From Closterium sp. Naga37s-1 (Eukaryota > Streptophyta > Zygnematophyceae > Desmidiales > Closteriaceae), in assembly GCA_947471745.1 (NCBI GenBank), contig CANJKZ010000774.1, positions 3,632,001 through 3,696,000 on the forward strand: DNA of 64,000 nt. Reading direction: 5' to 3'. Positions 42,253 to 53,702 of the stretch are shown here, piece by piece. Under the pieces are notes generated by a model. It saw only the letters and a list, made by a program, of their open reading frames with translations, was not told the DNA's origin and did no database searches. The first letter of the stretch is position 1; each line of letters opens with the position of its first letter. Position numbers and translations under genes: made by a program.

Positions 42253-45073
42253 ATGCCACTGACGATGTTCGCCCCAGGCGGGGGAACCTCGTCAACGTAG
42301 GTGCCTGTGGACTTCCAGGAAGCCATCTCTGCGTCCATAGCTGCCTGCCACTGAGAGGAGTAGGGACCCTCTATCGCCTCCGCGTAAGAGCGCGGAGTCG
42401 GGATGTCAAGTGCATCCAGGTCTCCCTCAGGGGTAAGCAGTACGGACACGAGATGAGGTGAAGCAGCAGCCAAACACTGGAACTCCTCCTGTCTGTCCTC
42501 AAGGACGTCCGTGCCAAGGGCACACTCACCCCCGACGGACGGAGGACAGACAGACTCAGACGCAGCAACAAGACTAGCAGCGTAGTCTAGCAACAGCGAG
42601 CAGCAAAGTCGACGAGCTCAGCAACTAGGGCAGACGCAGCAGTAGACTCAAAGGAAGGGTCAGTGACAACAGTAGCAAGGAGACGCGTGACAGTCGGACT
42701 GGCAGCACGAAGGGAGTCCGACTCCGGGTCAGCAAGAGCAGGAAGAGAGGACTCAGGAGGAGAAGGCAAAGGGGCACGCAGAGGAGCAGTGGACGGACGG
42801 AGAGACATCCGGTGCGTGCCGGGCACAGGGGGAGGACGCTGACGCGAACCACGACCACTAGCGCGAGCAGCACGGACAGGCGACGCAGGACGAGACGCAG
42901 GCTCACGACGCTCAGCAAGACCTCCAGTAGGACCAGTGTAGGGAGAAGGAGCAGGCAGTGGGGAGGCCGGCTGTAACTGTAACTGTGACGGGACAGGCTG
43001 TGGACACTCTAAGGGAGGAGGAGGACCAGTAGAAGGCGGGAGACCAAGAACCTGCTCAAGAAGCGGAACGAAGTACGGCCGAGGCCGCGCAGCGACTCCA
43101 GACACAGCAGGGACAGCACCAGTACCCCCAGTGGTAGCACCAGCGCCATCAGCACCTCCAGCTCCAGTACCCCCAGCAGCTCCAGTAGCTCCAGGACCTC
43201 CAGCAGCACCAGTAGCACCCCCAGCAGGACCGCCTCCAGTACCGCCAGCAGTACCCTCAGCGCCAACACCCTCAGCAGCTCCAGCTCCAGTCGGACCACG
43301 AGAAGACGCAGTGGCTCCAGCTCCAGTAGTACCCGCAGGCCCAGCAGCTCCAGTACTCCCAGTACGAGCACCTCCGGGACCCGTGGCACCAGCACCCTCA
43401 GCAGCCGAAGAACCTCCAACTCCAGTAGCACGCCTCCAGCGCCGGGCAAACCACTCACGCACCTCCCGTGGAGAGAGTGGCTCCCGTCGAGACGGAGCAC
43501 CCAGAGAACCTCCAGGCCCAGCACTGCCAGACGCCACACGAGCAGGCCCAGCTCCCTCAGGCTCCGCACCCCCAGGCTCAGCACCTCCAGGTATAGCACC
43601 CCCAGGCTCAGCACCCCCAGTCGTAGCACCCCCAGGCTCAGCACCCCTAGACTCAGCACCCCCAGGCTCAGCACCCCCAGTCGTAGCACCCTCAGGCTCA
43701 GTACCCCCAGGCTCAGCACCCCCAGGCGTAGCACCCACACGCTCAGCACCCCCAGAGTCAGCACCCCCTGGCTCAGCACCCCCAGCAGCACCAGAGTCAC
43801 CAGCGACCTCCACAGGCTCGACTGCGTCTACCTGGGACACACCTGAAGGGGCAGGACCCTGAGGGGGAAGGGGGTCTACCGGGGGGGGACCTGGCACAAG
43901 GAAGAGCGGTGGCGGGGGGAGGGACGGAGTGCGGTAGGGGAAGAGACGGTAGTAGGGGACCGACTCGTCAAACGTGACGTCCTGGGAGGACAGAACACGG
44001 CGAGAGGTGGGGTGGTAGAACTGCCACCCTGGCGCGTCAGGGGGGAAGCCAAGGAAGACGCAGGGAGCAGCACGAGGGGACAGCTTGTCCGCAGACAAGT
44101 CGCGGACAAACGCCCGAGATCCCCAGACACGGAACGCAGATGCATCGCCAACCTTCCCCGTCCACAGCAAGGCTGGGGAGGTCTCCGGCATGGAGACCCT
44201 GGGCTGAAGGTTGATCTGATGCGCCGCGTACCGAACCGCAAACGGCCACAGAAAATGGGGGGTAGCCGCATGCATCATGGACGTACGGGCGACGTCCATG
44301 ACCATGCCAATGCGGCGCTCAGCAATCCCATTCTGCTGTGGAGAGTACGGAAGCGTGAAGGTCTGGCGGATGCCTCGTGCACGACAGTAGGCTCGCAGAA
44401 GGCCAGAGGAGAACTCTCCGCCTCTGTCAGAGTGCAGACGCAGAACAGGAAAGTCCGAGCCGAAACTCTCTCTGAGCTGGAGACGAGCTGCGCGGATCCA
44501 GTCGATCAACACCTCAGTGACATCACCCTTGCTGCGCAAGGGGAAGACTGTGGTGTAACGCGAGTAGTCGTCAACGACCAGCAGGAAGTAGCGCTCGTGA
44601 CCCTGTCCACGGACGCGGGCCGGGCCCCACACGTCCATGTGAAGCGTCTGCAGCGGGGCCTTTGTCGGAGGAAACTGGGAGGAGTGAGGGGCAGCACGCT
44701 GCCGCCCCTCGACACAGGGGACGCAGGTAGAGGCAGGCCCCGGAGGAAGGGGAGGGAGGGACCGGGGAAGACCAGAGACAAGGACACGGGAGGCCATGCC
44801 TCGGAGACGAGGCAGGGAGGGGTGACCAAGGCGGTGGTGCCAGAGGAGAGTCTCGTGAGACAGGAGGCGACACGAGCAGGGGGCAGACTCAGGACCAGAC
44901 CTGGACGCTGCAGCAAACACCTGACCCGACGCAGCTGCCTGACCAGACGCAGTGACTGGAGGAGACTCAGTGGTCAGTGTGTACAGGCTCGACCCCGGCC
45001 GACGTGTAAACGTGGCCAAGTGTCGGCCCGTCCGAGCGTCCGTGCAGTGGGTCACACGCTGACGCATTGGCAC
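42253..45073 (-). pseudogene. B4 integrase, linker and RT entry
   Basis: Integrase is complete: LLWHHRLGHPSLPRL, HMDVWGPARVRG, LHSDRGGEFSSGL, QQNGIAERRIGMV. The linker (about 43100-43830) is repeats of GGAEPGGA and GTGAGGADG, with SPREVREWFARRW near 43460. Small frameshifts near 42590 and 42230 separate it from RT. N-terminally it runs directly into Gag-end sequence: VTHCTDARTGRHLATFTRR follows a deletion that removed the protease core. Confidence 0.88.
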
Positions 45074-46539
45074 CTAGAGCAGCAGCCTCGCTAGCACCTA
45101 GAGCAGCAGCCTCACCAGTACCTAGAGCAGCAGTCCCAATGCCCGGGTCGGGCGGAAAACACCAGTAACAGTCACCCTCATCACTAATAGTCACAGCATA
45201 CATGGCAGCAAGAATAGCATCAAAGTCAAGGTCAAAGATAGCTACTCCCGCCCTAGACAGCTCGCCCCAGCGAGGGATCTCAGTGGCCTCAGGGAATTGG
45301 TGACGCCAAGCGTCCGTCAGGCGGCCAAAGCAGCGCTGGGTGGAGTGCGCACCCCCGCACGGCTCACCCGCGCGGTCGCCGGTGCGTAGGACGTAGGTGC
45401 ACGGACCAGTACCCCCACCCCGCTGGCGTGCAGCGTACCACTCACGAAGCTGCTGAGGGGGGGGGGGTCTCACGAGTGCGCTGCTGCTGCTGCTGCTGCT
45501 GGCGCTGACCACCACCGGAGCCGACCCTCTGCGCAGCGCCACCCCGACCAGCTCCACCTCCTCCGCCGCCGCCTCCTCCACCGCCGCCACCTCCGCCACC
45601 TCCGCTCCCACCGCCACCGCCGCCGCCGCCTCCGCCTCCACTGCCGCCACTGACGCCCCCACCCCCGCCACCACCCCCACCGCCACCCCCACCCCCTCCG
45701 CCGCCTCCACCGCCGCCTCCACCGCCCCCGCTAGCTCCTCCAGCGCCCCTGCCCCCCTTGCCCTTGCCAGTGCGGCGTCTCCCGCTAGGGGCAGACGCCG
45801 CACCGACCGACTCAAGACCAACGAGGTCGGCCGCAGCAGCAGAGGCAACAGAGGGCAAGAGAGGAGAGGGGGAGCATCCCTCAAAGACAGGGGCACGATG
45901 GTCACCATGAGAGGCTCCTACAGCGACTATGCTCTTCTCTGCTGCTAGGAGGCGCTCCTCGAGGAGGTCAACGGTGAGGGTGGTGGGGCAAACAGAGAGA
46001 AAGTGGTCCCTGACCGGGCGAAGGGTGTCAGGGAGCCGGGTGACTACGTAGTAGAGGGTGATGTACATAGGGGGGGGGTTCTTGGCGCAGAACTCAGGAG
46101 GAAGGGCAGCGCGGTAGCGAGTGTCACTAGTGCGCAGGTGCGTAATGAGGTCAGCAACTGTGGGAAAAGCGGCGAGGTCAGGGAAGAGGTACGGCAGGAT
46201 GAGGCGGCTAAGTGCAGCAGTGGCAGGGGAAGAGTAGCGTGCAACTACAGCGTCGTACAAGGTCTTAGCACTCTTGTACTGACTAAAGTGTGCACGCTCA
46301 GCGGTAGGCAAGTGGCGGCGCACAGCAAGACGGGCAGCAGCGTCGCGTGTGGCCCACTGTGAGCGAACAGTGGCGTCAGCATCAGCAGCAAGGGCAGAAG
46401 AGGCACCAGAAGTGAGGTCAAAGAGAGAGAGACCGTCTGCCCTGTCGCACTGTAGGAAAAGCTGCAGGTCATCTACCCAGACGTCTAAGTCAATGGCCCG
46501 ACCCTCAGCGTCAAAAGTGAGGACACTGGGGGTAGCCAT
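45074..46539 (-). pseudogene. B4 Gag; protease core deleted
   Basis: ATG 46539 (MATPSVLTFDAEGRAIDLD). Gag core intact (DDLQLFLQC, ARYSSPATAALSRLILPYLF, LVGLESVGAAS-type linker), then a Gly tract of more than 60 residues. A G-run at about 45457-45466 shifts the frame; LREWYAARQRG and the knuckle CTYVLRTGDRAGEPC...H....C follow in the next frame, to AALGANAS. There the text jumps to CDPLHG of the later part: the DSGAS protease segment, about 300 bp, is absent. Confidence 0.88.
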
Positions 46540-47400
46540 GACAGCAATAGACTAGCAGCTGGAGCAGTAGGGTAAGGGCAGCGCAGTGGTAGAGGTGCCG
46601 CTCTTACCGGACAGGGCGGCTCGGGCGGCTCGGCGGCTCGGCAGCAACTGCAGCTCGGCGGCTCGGCGACTCGGCGGCTCGGGCGGCTCGGGCGGCTCGG
46701 CGGCACGGCGGCTCGGCAGCAACTGGAGCTCGGCGGCTCGGCGACTCGGCGGCTCGAGCGGCTCAGGTGGCTCGGCGGCTCGGGCGGCTCGGGTGGCTCG
46801 GGCGGCTCGGCAGCAGCGGCGGCTCGGTAGATCGGCGGCTCAGCGGCGCCGGCGGCTCGGTGGTGACGGCGGGGCCGCGTGGGGACGGCGGCGGGGCCAG
46901 GTGGGGCGGCGACGAGGCCGCTGAGGGCGGCGGCGGGGCCACGAAGGGTGGCGACCGGCGCCTTAAGGGTGGGGCCGCGGGGTCGCAAGGGTGGGGCGAC
47001 GGGGCCAGCAGAGGCGGCGCCGGGGCCGGGAAGGGCGGCGCCGGGGCCGGGAAGGGCGGCGCCGGGGCCGGGAAGGGTGGCGCCGGGGCCGCAAGGGTAG
47101 GCGACGGGGCCGCGAGGGCGGCGTGGAGGGGTCGCGAGGGCGGCTCGAGGAGGCCGCGAGGGCGGCGCGAAAGGGCCGCGAGGGCGGCGCGAAAGGGCCG
47201 CGAGGGCGGCGCGACGCGACGGGACCGCGAGGGCGGCGCGACGGGGTCGCAAGGGCGACGCGACGGGGCCGCTAGGGAGGCGCGACGCGACGGGGCCGCT
47301 GAGGCGGCGCGACGGGGTCGTAAGGGCGGCGCGACGGGGCCGTGAGAGGGGAGCGCGACTCGGGCAGAGGCTGAGCGCGCTCCGGGCAGGAAAAAAAAGT
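46540..47400 (-). repeat. B4 GC-rich leader repeats
   Basis: GGCGGCTCGG units (46610-46860), then GGGCGGCGCGACGGGGCCGC-like units (46870-47350). Splice-donor-like CCG|GTAAGAGC on the minus strand at 46600-46610, 69 bp before gag. Box TGGTGGGCCC at 47401-47410 and hairpin GTTCCC-ACAG-GGGAAC at 47419-47434. Confidence 0.85.
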
Positions 47401-47447
47401 TGGTGGGCCCTAGGAACAGTTCCCACAGGGGAACCTGCTCTATACCA

Positions 47448-47573
47448 TGTGAAAATGAACGAGGAATGAAAAGACTAAGGGAAAGTTGGGTACAAGTACA
47501 AACCCTAGAAAGCTGTACCCCATATGTGCTACCCCACTATAGCCTACAGCAGCTAAGTCATATAAATCTGACA
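47448..47573 (-). repeat. B4 5' LTR (126 bp)
   Basis: TGTGAAAATG...AAATCTGACA on the plus strand; one difference from the 3' LTR at 40492-40617. Confidence 0.95.
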
Positions 47574-49367
47574 TACTCCTCGTTCCTCGACTTGGCTTCA
47601 ATCTGATGTCATCTGCACAGCTCATGAGGAATGGCATTACTCTTCTTGGTGAACCGGGCAAGTTTACAAGTATGGAGACAAGAAACTCGGCACGGCAATT
47701 GAACAGAACGGTGTATTCGTTCTCAACTTCGTACCTGAACGCACCACTGCTGACTCCGAGAATATTCTCTCTCTTGGCCCATGGGAACATCGTGATGACA
47801 TCGATTACACTGATGATACCGTTCCTCGTGAAGGAGTTGTACCCACGTCTTCAACCACGGCTGCCGCTGTCATGCTGACCTTCGACAATCAAGGCTTGAA
47901 CGACGTCCAGAACTCCCGAGATTATCATGCTCATGTTGGCGGTTGGGGAGATACAACGATAATGCCCACGGATGAAGGCAATTGGGGGGCACAGGAACCT
48001 GACGAGACCACTTGGGGAGAAACACCTGCTGATCGTGACCGACGTCTTCTCACTGAAGCAGAGCAGCGTGTCGCTGACATGGAAGTTCTCGACTCCGGAC
48101 GACTTGTCGGTGTTGAGCCTAAACCTGCAGCATCAGATCAAGAGAGCGGGGAGTTAGTTCTTTCACCAAGCAAATACATCGACGTTGAAATCAAAATTCC
48201 ACCACCTAACCTTACCAGGTTCATTCCGCCTGTCACAGATCATGTTCACGCTGACGGTCATCGACTGCTGTTATCTTTCTTCGCGAACGCTGAATATTAT
48301 CTGCGCGCACAGGGACACAAAGCAACTGCAGACACTTGGCATAAGCGTCTTGGTCATCCGTCGCAGTCTATGCTCAACAACACAATCAAAGCAGCTGTTC
48401 TCGACAAGAATTCTCTTCTCTTACCCGGCGGCCTCAAAATGAAACCGGTTAATCGTCCATCACCCTGCTTGATCTGCCCAGCAGCAAATCTACCGCACGA
48501 ACCGTATCAGACTCATTTTCCCGGCGCTGAGGATTATCGATTGATGGAAAAAGTTTACAGTGATATTCTAAACTTACCTGCGGAGGGTTTCAACGGCGAG
48601 AAATGCGTTATCACGTTCACTGAAGCTTCTACTCGATACGTCTGGACTGGTAACATGACTAACCGTTTTCTTGCCTTCACAGCGTTTCAGACATGGCTGC
48701 CTCTCGTCGAACGCGAGTCCGACACAAAACTCAAAACCTTCCAGTGTGACGGAGCTGGGGAATATCGCAGTCTCGAGTTTACAGCGTACCTGCAAGAAAG
48801 AGGCATCAGGCGCCTGTTCTCACTTCCTCACGCTCACCAACAGAGCGGTGTAGCTGAACGCCTCAATCGTACTTTGCAAGAAAAGATGCGAGCACTACTC
48901 GCACAGTCCCAACTCGGCCCACTCTACTGGCCCTTTGCAATGGACCACGCAACACTGTTGCATAACCTCCTCTGTTCATTGACTTTACCCAACAACGCAT
49001 CACCTCACTTGTTGTGGACAGGAAAATTGGGCACTACGAAACTTCTTCGAGTTTTTGGGTGTGTCATGCAATATCGTCCTCCCATCGCTCCGCTTGGAAA
49101 GTTAGATCAACGAGCTAAGTGGGGTCTTCATCTCGGCCTTGAGAAGCAGTTTTCTGCCTGGCGAATCATGGATTATCACAGTCGACTTTTAATTCCTGCC
49201 CGCGACTGTATTTTCTACGAAAATCTGACCCTTCATGTCTTCGAACAGTATCTCGCCACGCAGCATGACCCTGCTACACTTTTCCACGGTGTTCGTTCAT
49301 TCGCCAGCACTGATGCCGAACTTGCTGCCAGCGAAGAACCTGACATTGACGGTGCACGTGACGCTGC
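47574..49367 (+). pseudogene. Element D integrase
   Basis: After B4 the protease tail continues (LMRNGITLLGEPGKF), then an open frame from 47872. It carries an acidic segment, zinc region ADTWHKRLGHPSQSM and CLICPAANLPH, and the core with YSDIL, FQCDGAGEY and QQSGVAERLNRTL (D, D, E all present). The tail is CVMQYRPPIAPLGKLDQR, ARDCIFYENLTLHVF. At the point where A1 and A2 have TGA after CMV-x-Y, D has Arg. The frame is cut at 49367 by B5a. Downstream RT and RNase H are not in the window. Confidence 0.9.
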
Positions 49368-49497
49368 TGTCAAACTTATATGCTATAGTCTGTTTAGGCT
49401 GTAGTGGGGTAGATCATATAAGGTACAACACTTTTAGGTTTCTTACTTGTACCCAACTGCTTTCTAGTTCAGTCATTCATTCCTTCTCGTTCTAACA

Positions 49498-50436
49498 TGA
49501 TATTCTGAGCAGGTTCCCTAGTGGGAACGTTTTTTTTAGGGCCCACCACGATTTTTTTCTTCCTACCCGAAGCGCGCCTCGCGCCTGTTTCGCCTGCGCC
49601 GTCGCGCGCCCTGCCCTCGTGCCGCCCGTCGTGGCCTTGCCTTGCTGGCCCGTCGTGGCCCTTTCCTTAGAGGCCCCTCGTGGCCCTACCCTACTGCCGC
49701 CCGTCGCTGGCCCGTAGCTGGCCCGTTGCCGCCCGTCGCCGGCCCGTCGCCCGTCGCCGGCCACCCGTCGCACGTCGCCGGCCCGTTGCCGCCCGTGGCT
49801 GGCCCGTCGCTGGCCCATTGCCGCCCGTCGCCGGCGCGTTGCCGCCCTTTGCTGGCCCGTCGCTGGCCCATTGCCGCCCGTCGCCGGCCCGTTGCCGCCC
49901 GTTGCCGGCCTGTCGCCGGCCCGTTGCCGCCCATTGCCGCCCGTTGCCGCCCGTCGCCGGCCCGTCACCGGCCCGTTGCCGCCCGTAGCTGGCCCGTTGC
50001 CGCCAGACGCCGGCCTGTCGCCCTTTGCCGGCCAGCCGTCGCCCGTCGCCGACCCGCCGCCCGTCGCCGACCTGCCGCCCGTCGCTGACCCGCCGCCAGT
50101 CGGCCCGGCCCTGCAGACGTCCAGTAGCGGCCCTGCCTGCGCCGCCCGTAGCGGCCCTGCCCTGCTACCGCCCCAGTAGCAGCCCTGCCTGCAACCGCCC
50201 CTGGTAAGCACCCGCGCCCCCCCCCCCCCTGCTGCGCCGTGCAGCCAGGAGCCGAGCCGCGCCGCCCAGCCGAGCCGCGACGCCCAGCCGAGCCGCGCCG
50301 CCCAGCCGAGCCGCGCCGCCTAACTGAGCCGCACCGCCCAGCCGAGCCGCGCCGCCCTACTGAGCTGCACTGCCCTACCTGCACTGCTCCTGTTACTACT
50401 GCTGCTTCTGCTGCCACTACTGCCCCTACTGCCACT
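49498..50436 (+). repeat. B5a primer site, leader hairpin and GC-rich repeats
   Basis: Hairpin GTTCCC-TAGT-GGGAAC at 49513-49528 and GGGCCCACCA at 49539-49548. Then units CCCGTTGCCGCCCGTCGCCG (49690-50100) and GAGCCGCGCCGCCCAGCC (50255-50350). Donor-like CTG|GTAAGCAC at 50201-50211. Confidence 0.85.
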
Positions 50437-51990
50437 ATGGCTAGCCCCACGGTTCTCACCTTTGACGCTGAGGGACGTGCAGTTGACTTTGACGTGTGGG
50501 TTGACGACCTGCAGCTTTTTCTTCAGTGTGACTCTAGGTATGGAGTATCCTTCTTCGATCACACGTCCGGTGCCTCTACTGCTCCTACTGCCACTGCTGA
50601 CAGTACTGTTTGCTCGCAGTGGACCACTCGTGACGCTGTTGCTCGTCTTGCTGTTCGTAGTCACCTGCCGCCAGCTGAGCGTGCGCATTTTGGCCAGTAC
50701 AAGACTGCTCAGTCTTTGTACGACGCTGTAGTTGCGCGCTACTCCTCCCCTGCCACTGCTGCCCTCAGCCGCCTCATGCTGCCGTACCTTTTCCCTGACC
50801 TTGCTGCCTTTGCCAGAGTCGCTGACCTAGTTGCTCACCTCCGCACTAGTGACGCCCGCTACCGCGCTGCCCTTCCCACTGAGTTATGTGCCAAGAACCC
50901 CCCCCCCCCATGTACATCACCCTTTACTACCTAGTCACCCACCTCCCTGACTCCCTCTCTTCAGTCAGGGACCACTTTCTCTCCCTTTGCCCCACCGAGC
51001 TGACAGTCGACCTGCTAGAGGAGCGCCTTACTGCAGCTGAGAAGAGTATCTTAGCTGTAGGTGCTTCTCGCGGCGACCGTCGCACCCCTTTCTTTGAGGG
51101 GTGTTCCCCTGTCCCCCTTCTCCCCTCTGTTGCTTCTGCTGCTGCTGTCGACCTCGTTGGCACTGCGGAGGTCGGAGCTACGTCTGCCCCTACTGGGAGA
51201 CGCCGCACCAGCAGGGGCAAGGGGAGCAAGGGTGGTGGCGGGGGCGGCGGGGGAAGCAGTGGAGGAGGTGGAGGAGGCGGAGGTAGTGGAGGCGGTGGAG
51301 GTGGTGGCGGCAGTGGCGGAGGCAGCGGCGGCGGTGGTGGAGGTGGAGGTGGCGGTGGTGCTGGTCGAGGTTCAGCCGCGCAGCGTGGAGGCTTTGGTGG
51401 CAGCCAGCGCCAGCAGCAGCTGCGCTCCCGTGAGACCCCGTCGGTCCAGCAGCTTTGTGAGTGGTACGCTGGGCGTGGGAGGTCTGGGGCTGCAGGTCCC
51501 TGCACTTACGTTCTTCGCTCCGGCACTCGTAGTGGGGAGGTGTGTGGGCTCCCACACACTACGCAGCGCTGCTTCGGTCGCTTGACTGACGCTTGGCGTG
51601 CCCAGTTTCCTGACGCCGTTGAGCTCCCTCGCTGGCATGATCTGCTTCTGCAGAATGTGCCTATCTTTGATCTAGATTTTGATGCTATCCTTGCTGCCAT
51701 GTATGCTCTTGCTGATAGTGCTGAGGGTGACTGTTACCTGAGTGTCCCGCCCGACCCGGGCATTGCGGCTGCTGCTCTAGGTGCTAGTGCGTCTGCTGCT
51801 CCAGGTGCTGGTGCGTCTGCTGCTCCAGGTGCTGGTGCGTTTTCTCTCTCTGGTACTGCACCTACTGAGTCCTTGCACACTTTTACACTTGACTCTGGTG
51901 CTTCGCGCTCTTTGTTTAGAGACAGCACCACGCTCACGCCGCTCAGTCGGCCTGTTGCGGTCTCCCTTGCTGACCCCTCCGGGGGCCCAG
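50437..51990 (+). pseudogene. B5a Gag and protease start
   Basis: ATG 50437 (MASPTVLTFDAEGRAVDFD). A C12 run at 50898-50909 breaks the frame; the remainder is open from 50910. It continues with YITLYYLVTHLPDSL, EERLTAAEKSILAVG, a Gly tract, SVQQLCEWYAGRG and the complete expanded knuckle CTYVLRSGTRSGEVC-X3-H-X4-C (about 51500-51575). It then codes FDLDFDAILAAMYAL and protease FTLDSGASRSLFRDST. Ends at the B5b junction. Confidence 0.9.
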
Positions 51991-52352
51991 TGTGAGAAAG
52001 ATAGACGAAAGAATGAATCAACTAGAAATGAGATGGGTACATATAGGAAACACATAAGTGTTGTACCCACTAAGAGCTACCCCACTACAGCCTAAATAGA
52101 CCATAGCAGATATAAGTTTGACACACCCCCATAGGCAAAGTGGGGGAGAACAAGAGGTCACAAGACCAGTCAAGAAAAGCAAAGCAAGCTCAGGGTGGAT
52201 CACAAAGTCACCACACAGTCTGAGCACAAGCAAAGGGCCATAAGGCCAGTTCACATGCAGAGTTATATAAAGGAAAGCAAACAGTACAGTGAACACAACC
52301 TAGCAAGTGTAAGCATGCAGGTATAAGTATATAGAGTACAGTACAAGCAGAG

Positions 52353-53702
52353 TCAAGAAGTCAACAAGTGAGGCACAGTAGGGACAAGGCCTAACACAGT
52401 ACAGAAACGCTGATGATCACAAGGCTGAAGTGCCTTGGTGAAAACATCAGCAGTGTTGGCCTGAGAGGCCACGTAAGCAAGACGAAGCTGGCCACGCTGC
52501 TGCAACTCTCGAGCAAGGAAGTAGCGCAGAGCAATGTGCTTCGTTCTGTGCTCCAGTCTGTGCTCCTGACACAAGGCCAGCATGGCCTTGTTGTCGACGT
52601 ACAGAACTGGAGGAGAACGAGGCGCCTCTCCCAAGTCGGTCAGCAGGTAGGTGAGCCAGCGAAGCTCCTGTGCAGCCATGGCCCCAGCGTAGATCTCAGC
52701 CTCACAACCGGAGCTGAGAACAGAAGAAGAGCGGGTAGACCGCCAGGAGACAGAACCGGAGCCAAGGCTGAAGGTGTAACCCTGTGACGACCGCTGCGTA
52801 GCCAAGTCGTCAACCCAGGAGGCGTCAGCGTGACCAGTGAGGACAACTCGAGCCCATCCTCCAAGCACGAGCCCCATGCCCGATGTACTGCACAAGTATC
52901 GCAACACCCTCTTCGCAGCATCCCAGTGCACCTTTCGGTGCCTGCCGGGAGCCACGTAGCGAGCCAGAAGGCTGAGAGGGTATGCGAGGTCAGGTCGTGT
53001 GCAAGTCATCAGGTACATGAGGCAGCCCACAAGCTCTGGATACGGGCCACTCGGCTCTACGGACTCGTCCGAAGGTGGAGCTGAGAGCGAGTGACCGGTA
53101 GGCAGAAGAGTGGACTGTGGCGAGGAGTAGGTGAAGCCGAAGCGCTGAAGGACCTGCTGCACCATGTGTGACTGAGTCAAGGTAATGGTGCGCTGTGCTC
53201 TGTCCCGGGTGATCCGCAAGCCAAGATAGCTTGTGAGCTCACCCAGGTCTGTGCACGTGTGTCTCTTCTGCAGCTCGGACTTCACGTGGGCGAGTGCCTC
53301 CGTGTCAGCAGTAACAAAGACAAGGTCGTCTACGTATACAAGAACGTAGAACAGCGGCAGAGTAGCGTCAGTGCGTAGAAACAGAGAAGGGTCAGCAGTG
53401 GAAGGAGCAAAACCAAGAGCGGCAAGAGTCGTCCTGAGCGTGTCGTGCCACTCACGGGGTGCCTGGCGGAGACCGTAAACTGGCCGCCGGAGGCTCCACT
53501 GGGTACCAAAAGGAAACGACCCAGTGAAGCCAGGTGGGCGGCGCAGCCAGATCTCCTCGTGCAGGCTGCCCTGCAGGAAGGCTGTGCTGAAGTCAAGCGA
53601 GTGTTGCTCGTAGTCACGCTGAGCAGCAACGTGCAGCAGTACCCGAAGAGTGGTCATCTTTGGGGTAGGGGAGAAGGTCTGAAAGAAGTCAACTCCATGT
53701 CG
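52353..53702 (-). pseudogene. B5b RT and RNase H
   Basis: A 434-codon open frame with STAFLQGSLHEEIW, QAPREWHDTL, LVYVDDLVFVTAD (YVDD intact), RNase H TGHADASWVDD, CEAEIYAGAM, YVDNKAM and ANTADVFTKAL. It is separated from the RT entry by TAG at 53704-53706 (CAG in relatives) and otherwise in frame with it. Of the B copies, this RT looks closest to functional, together with B4. Confidence 0.92.

Larger units (their letters stand above)
40492..47573 (-). mobile_element. Copia element B4 (minus strand), complete ends, recent; TSD TACTC
   Basis: LTRs of 126 bp at 40492-40617 (3') and 47448-47573 (5') differ at one base. TSD TACTC at 40487-40491 and 47574-47578. Primer site TGGTATAGAGCAGG (minus strand, 47434-47447) and PPT hairpin next to 40617. 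7082 bp in all. This is the most complete family-B insertion in the window and the reference for family boundaries, although its coding part lacks the protease core. Confidence 0.97.
49368..51990 (+). mobile_element. Copia element B5a (plus), 5' part only
   Basis: 5' LTR 49368-49497 (TGTCAAACTT...TTCTAACA, 130 bp), primer site TGATATTCTGAGCAGG, leader, gag and the start of protease. Ends at 51990 in LADPSGGPV, where the 3' LTR of the oppositely oriented B5b begins. Left flank is GCTGC; no matching right duplication, since the remainder is gone. Confidence 0.9.

Noticed and set aside
43131..43862. Long Pro/Ala-rich open frame opposite the B4 linker (others at 5085-5351, 12313-12912, 57272-57712, 63196-63522)
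   Set aside because: Complement of the GC-rich Gly/Ala linker or Gly tract. No start context, no domain, and it disappears where the repeat ends.
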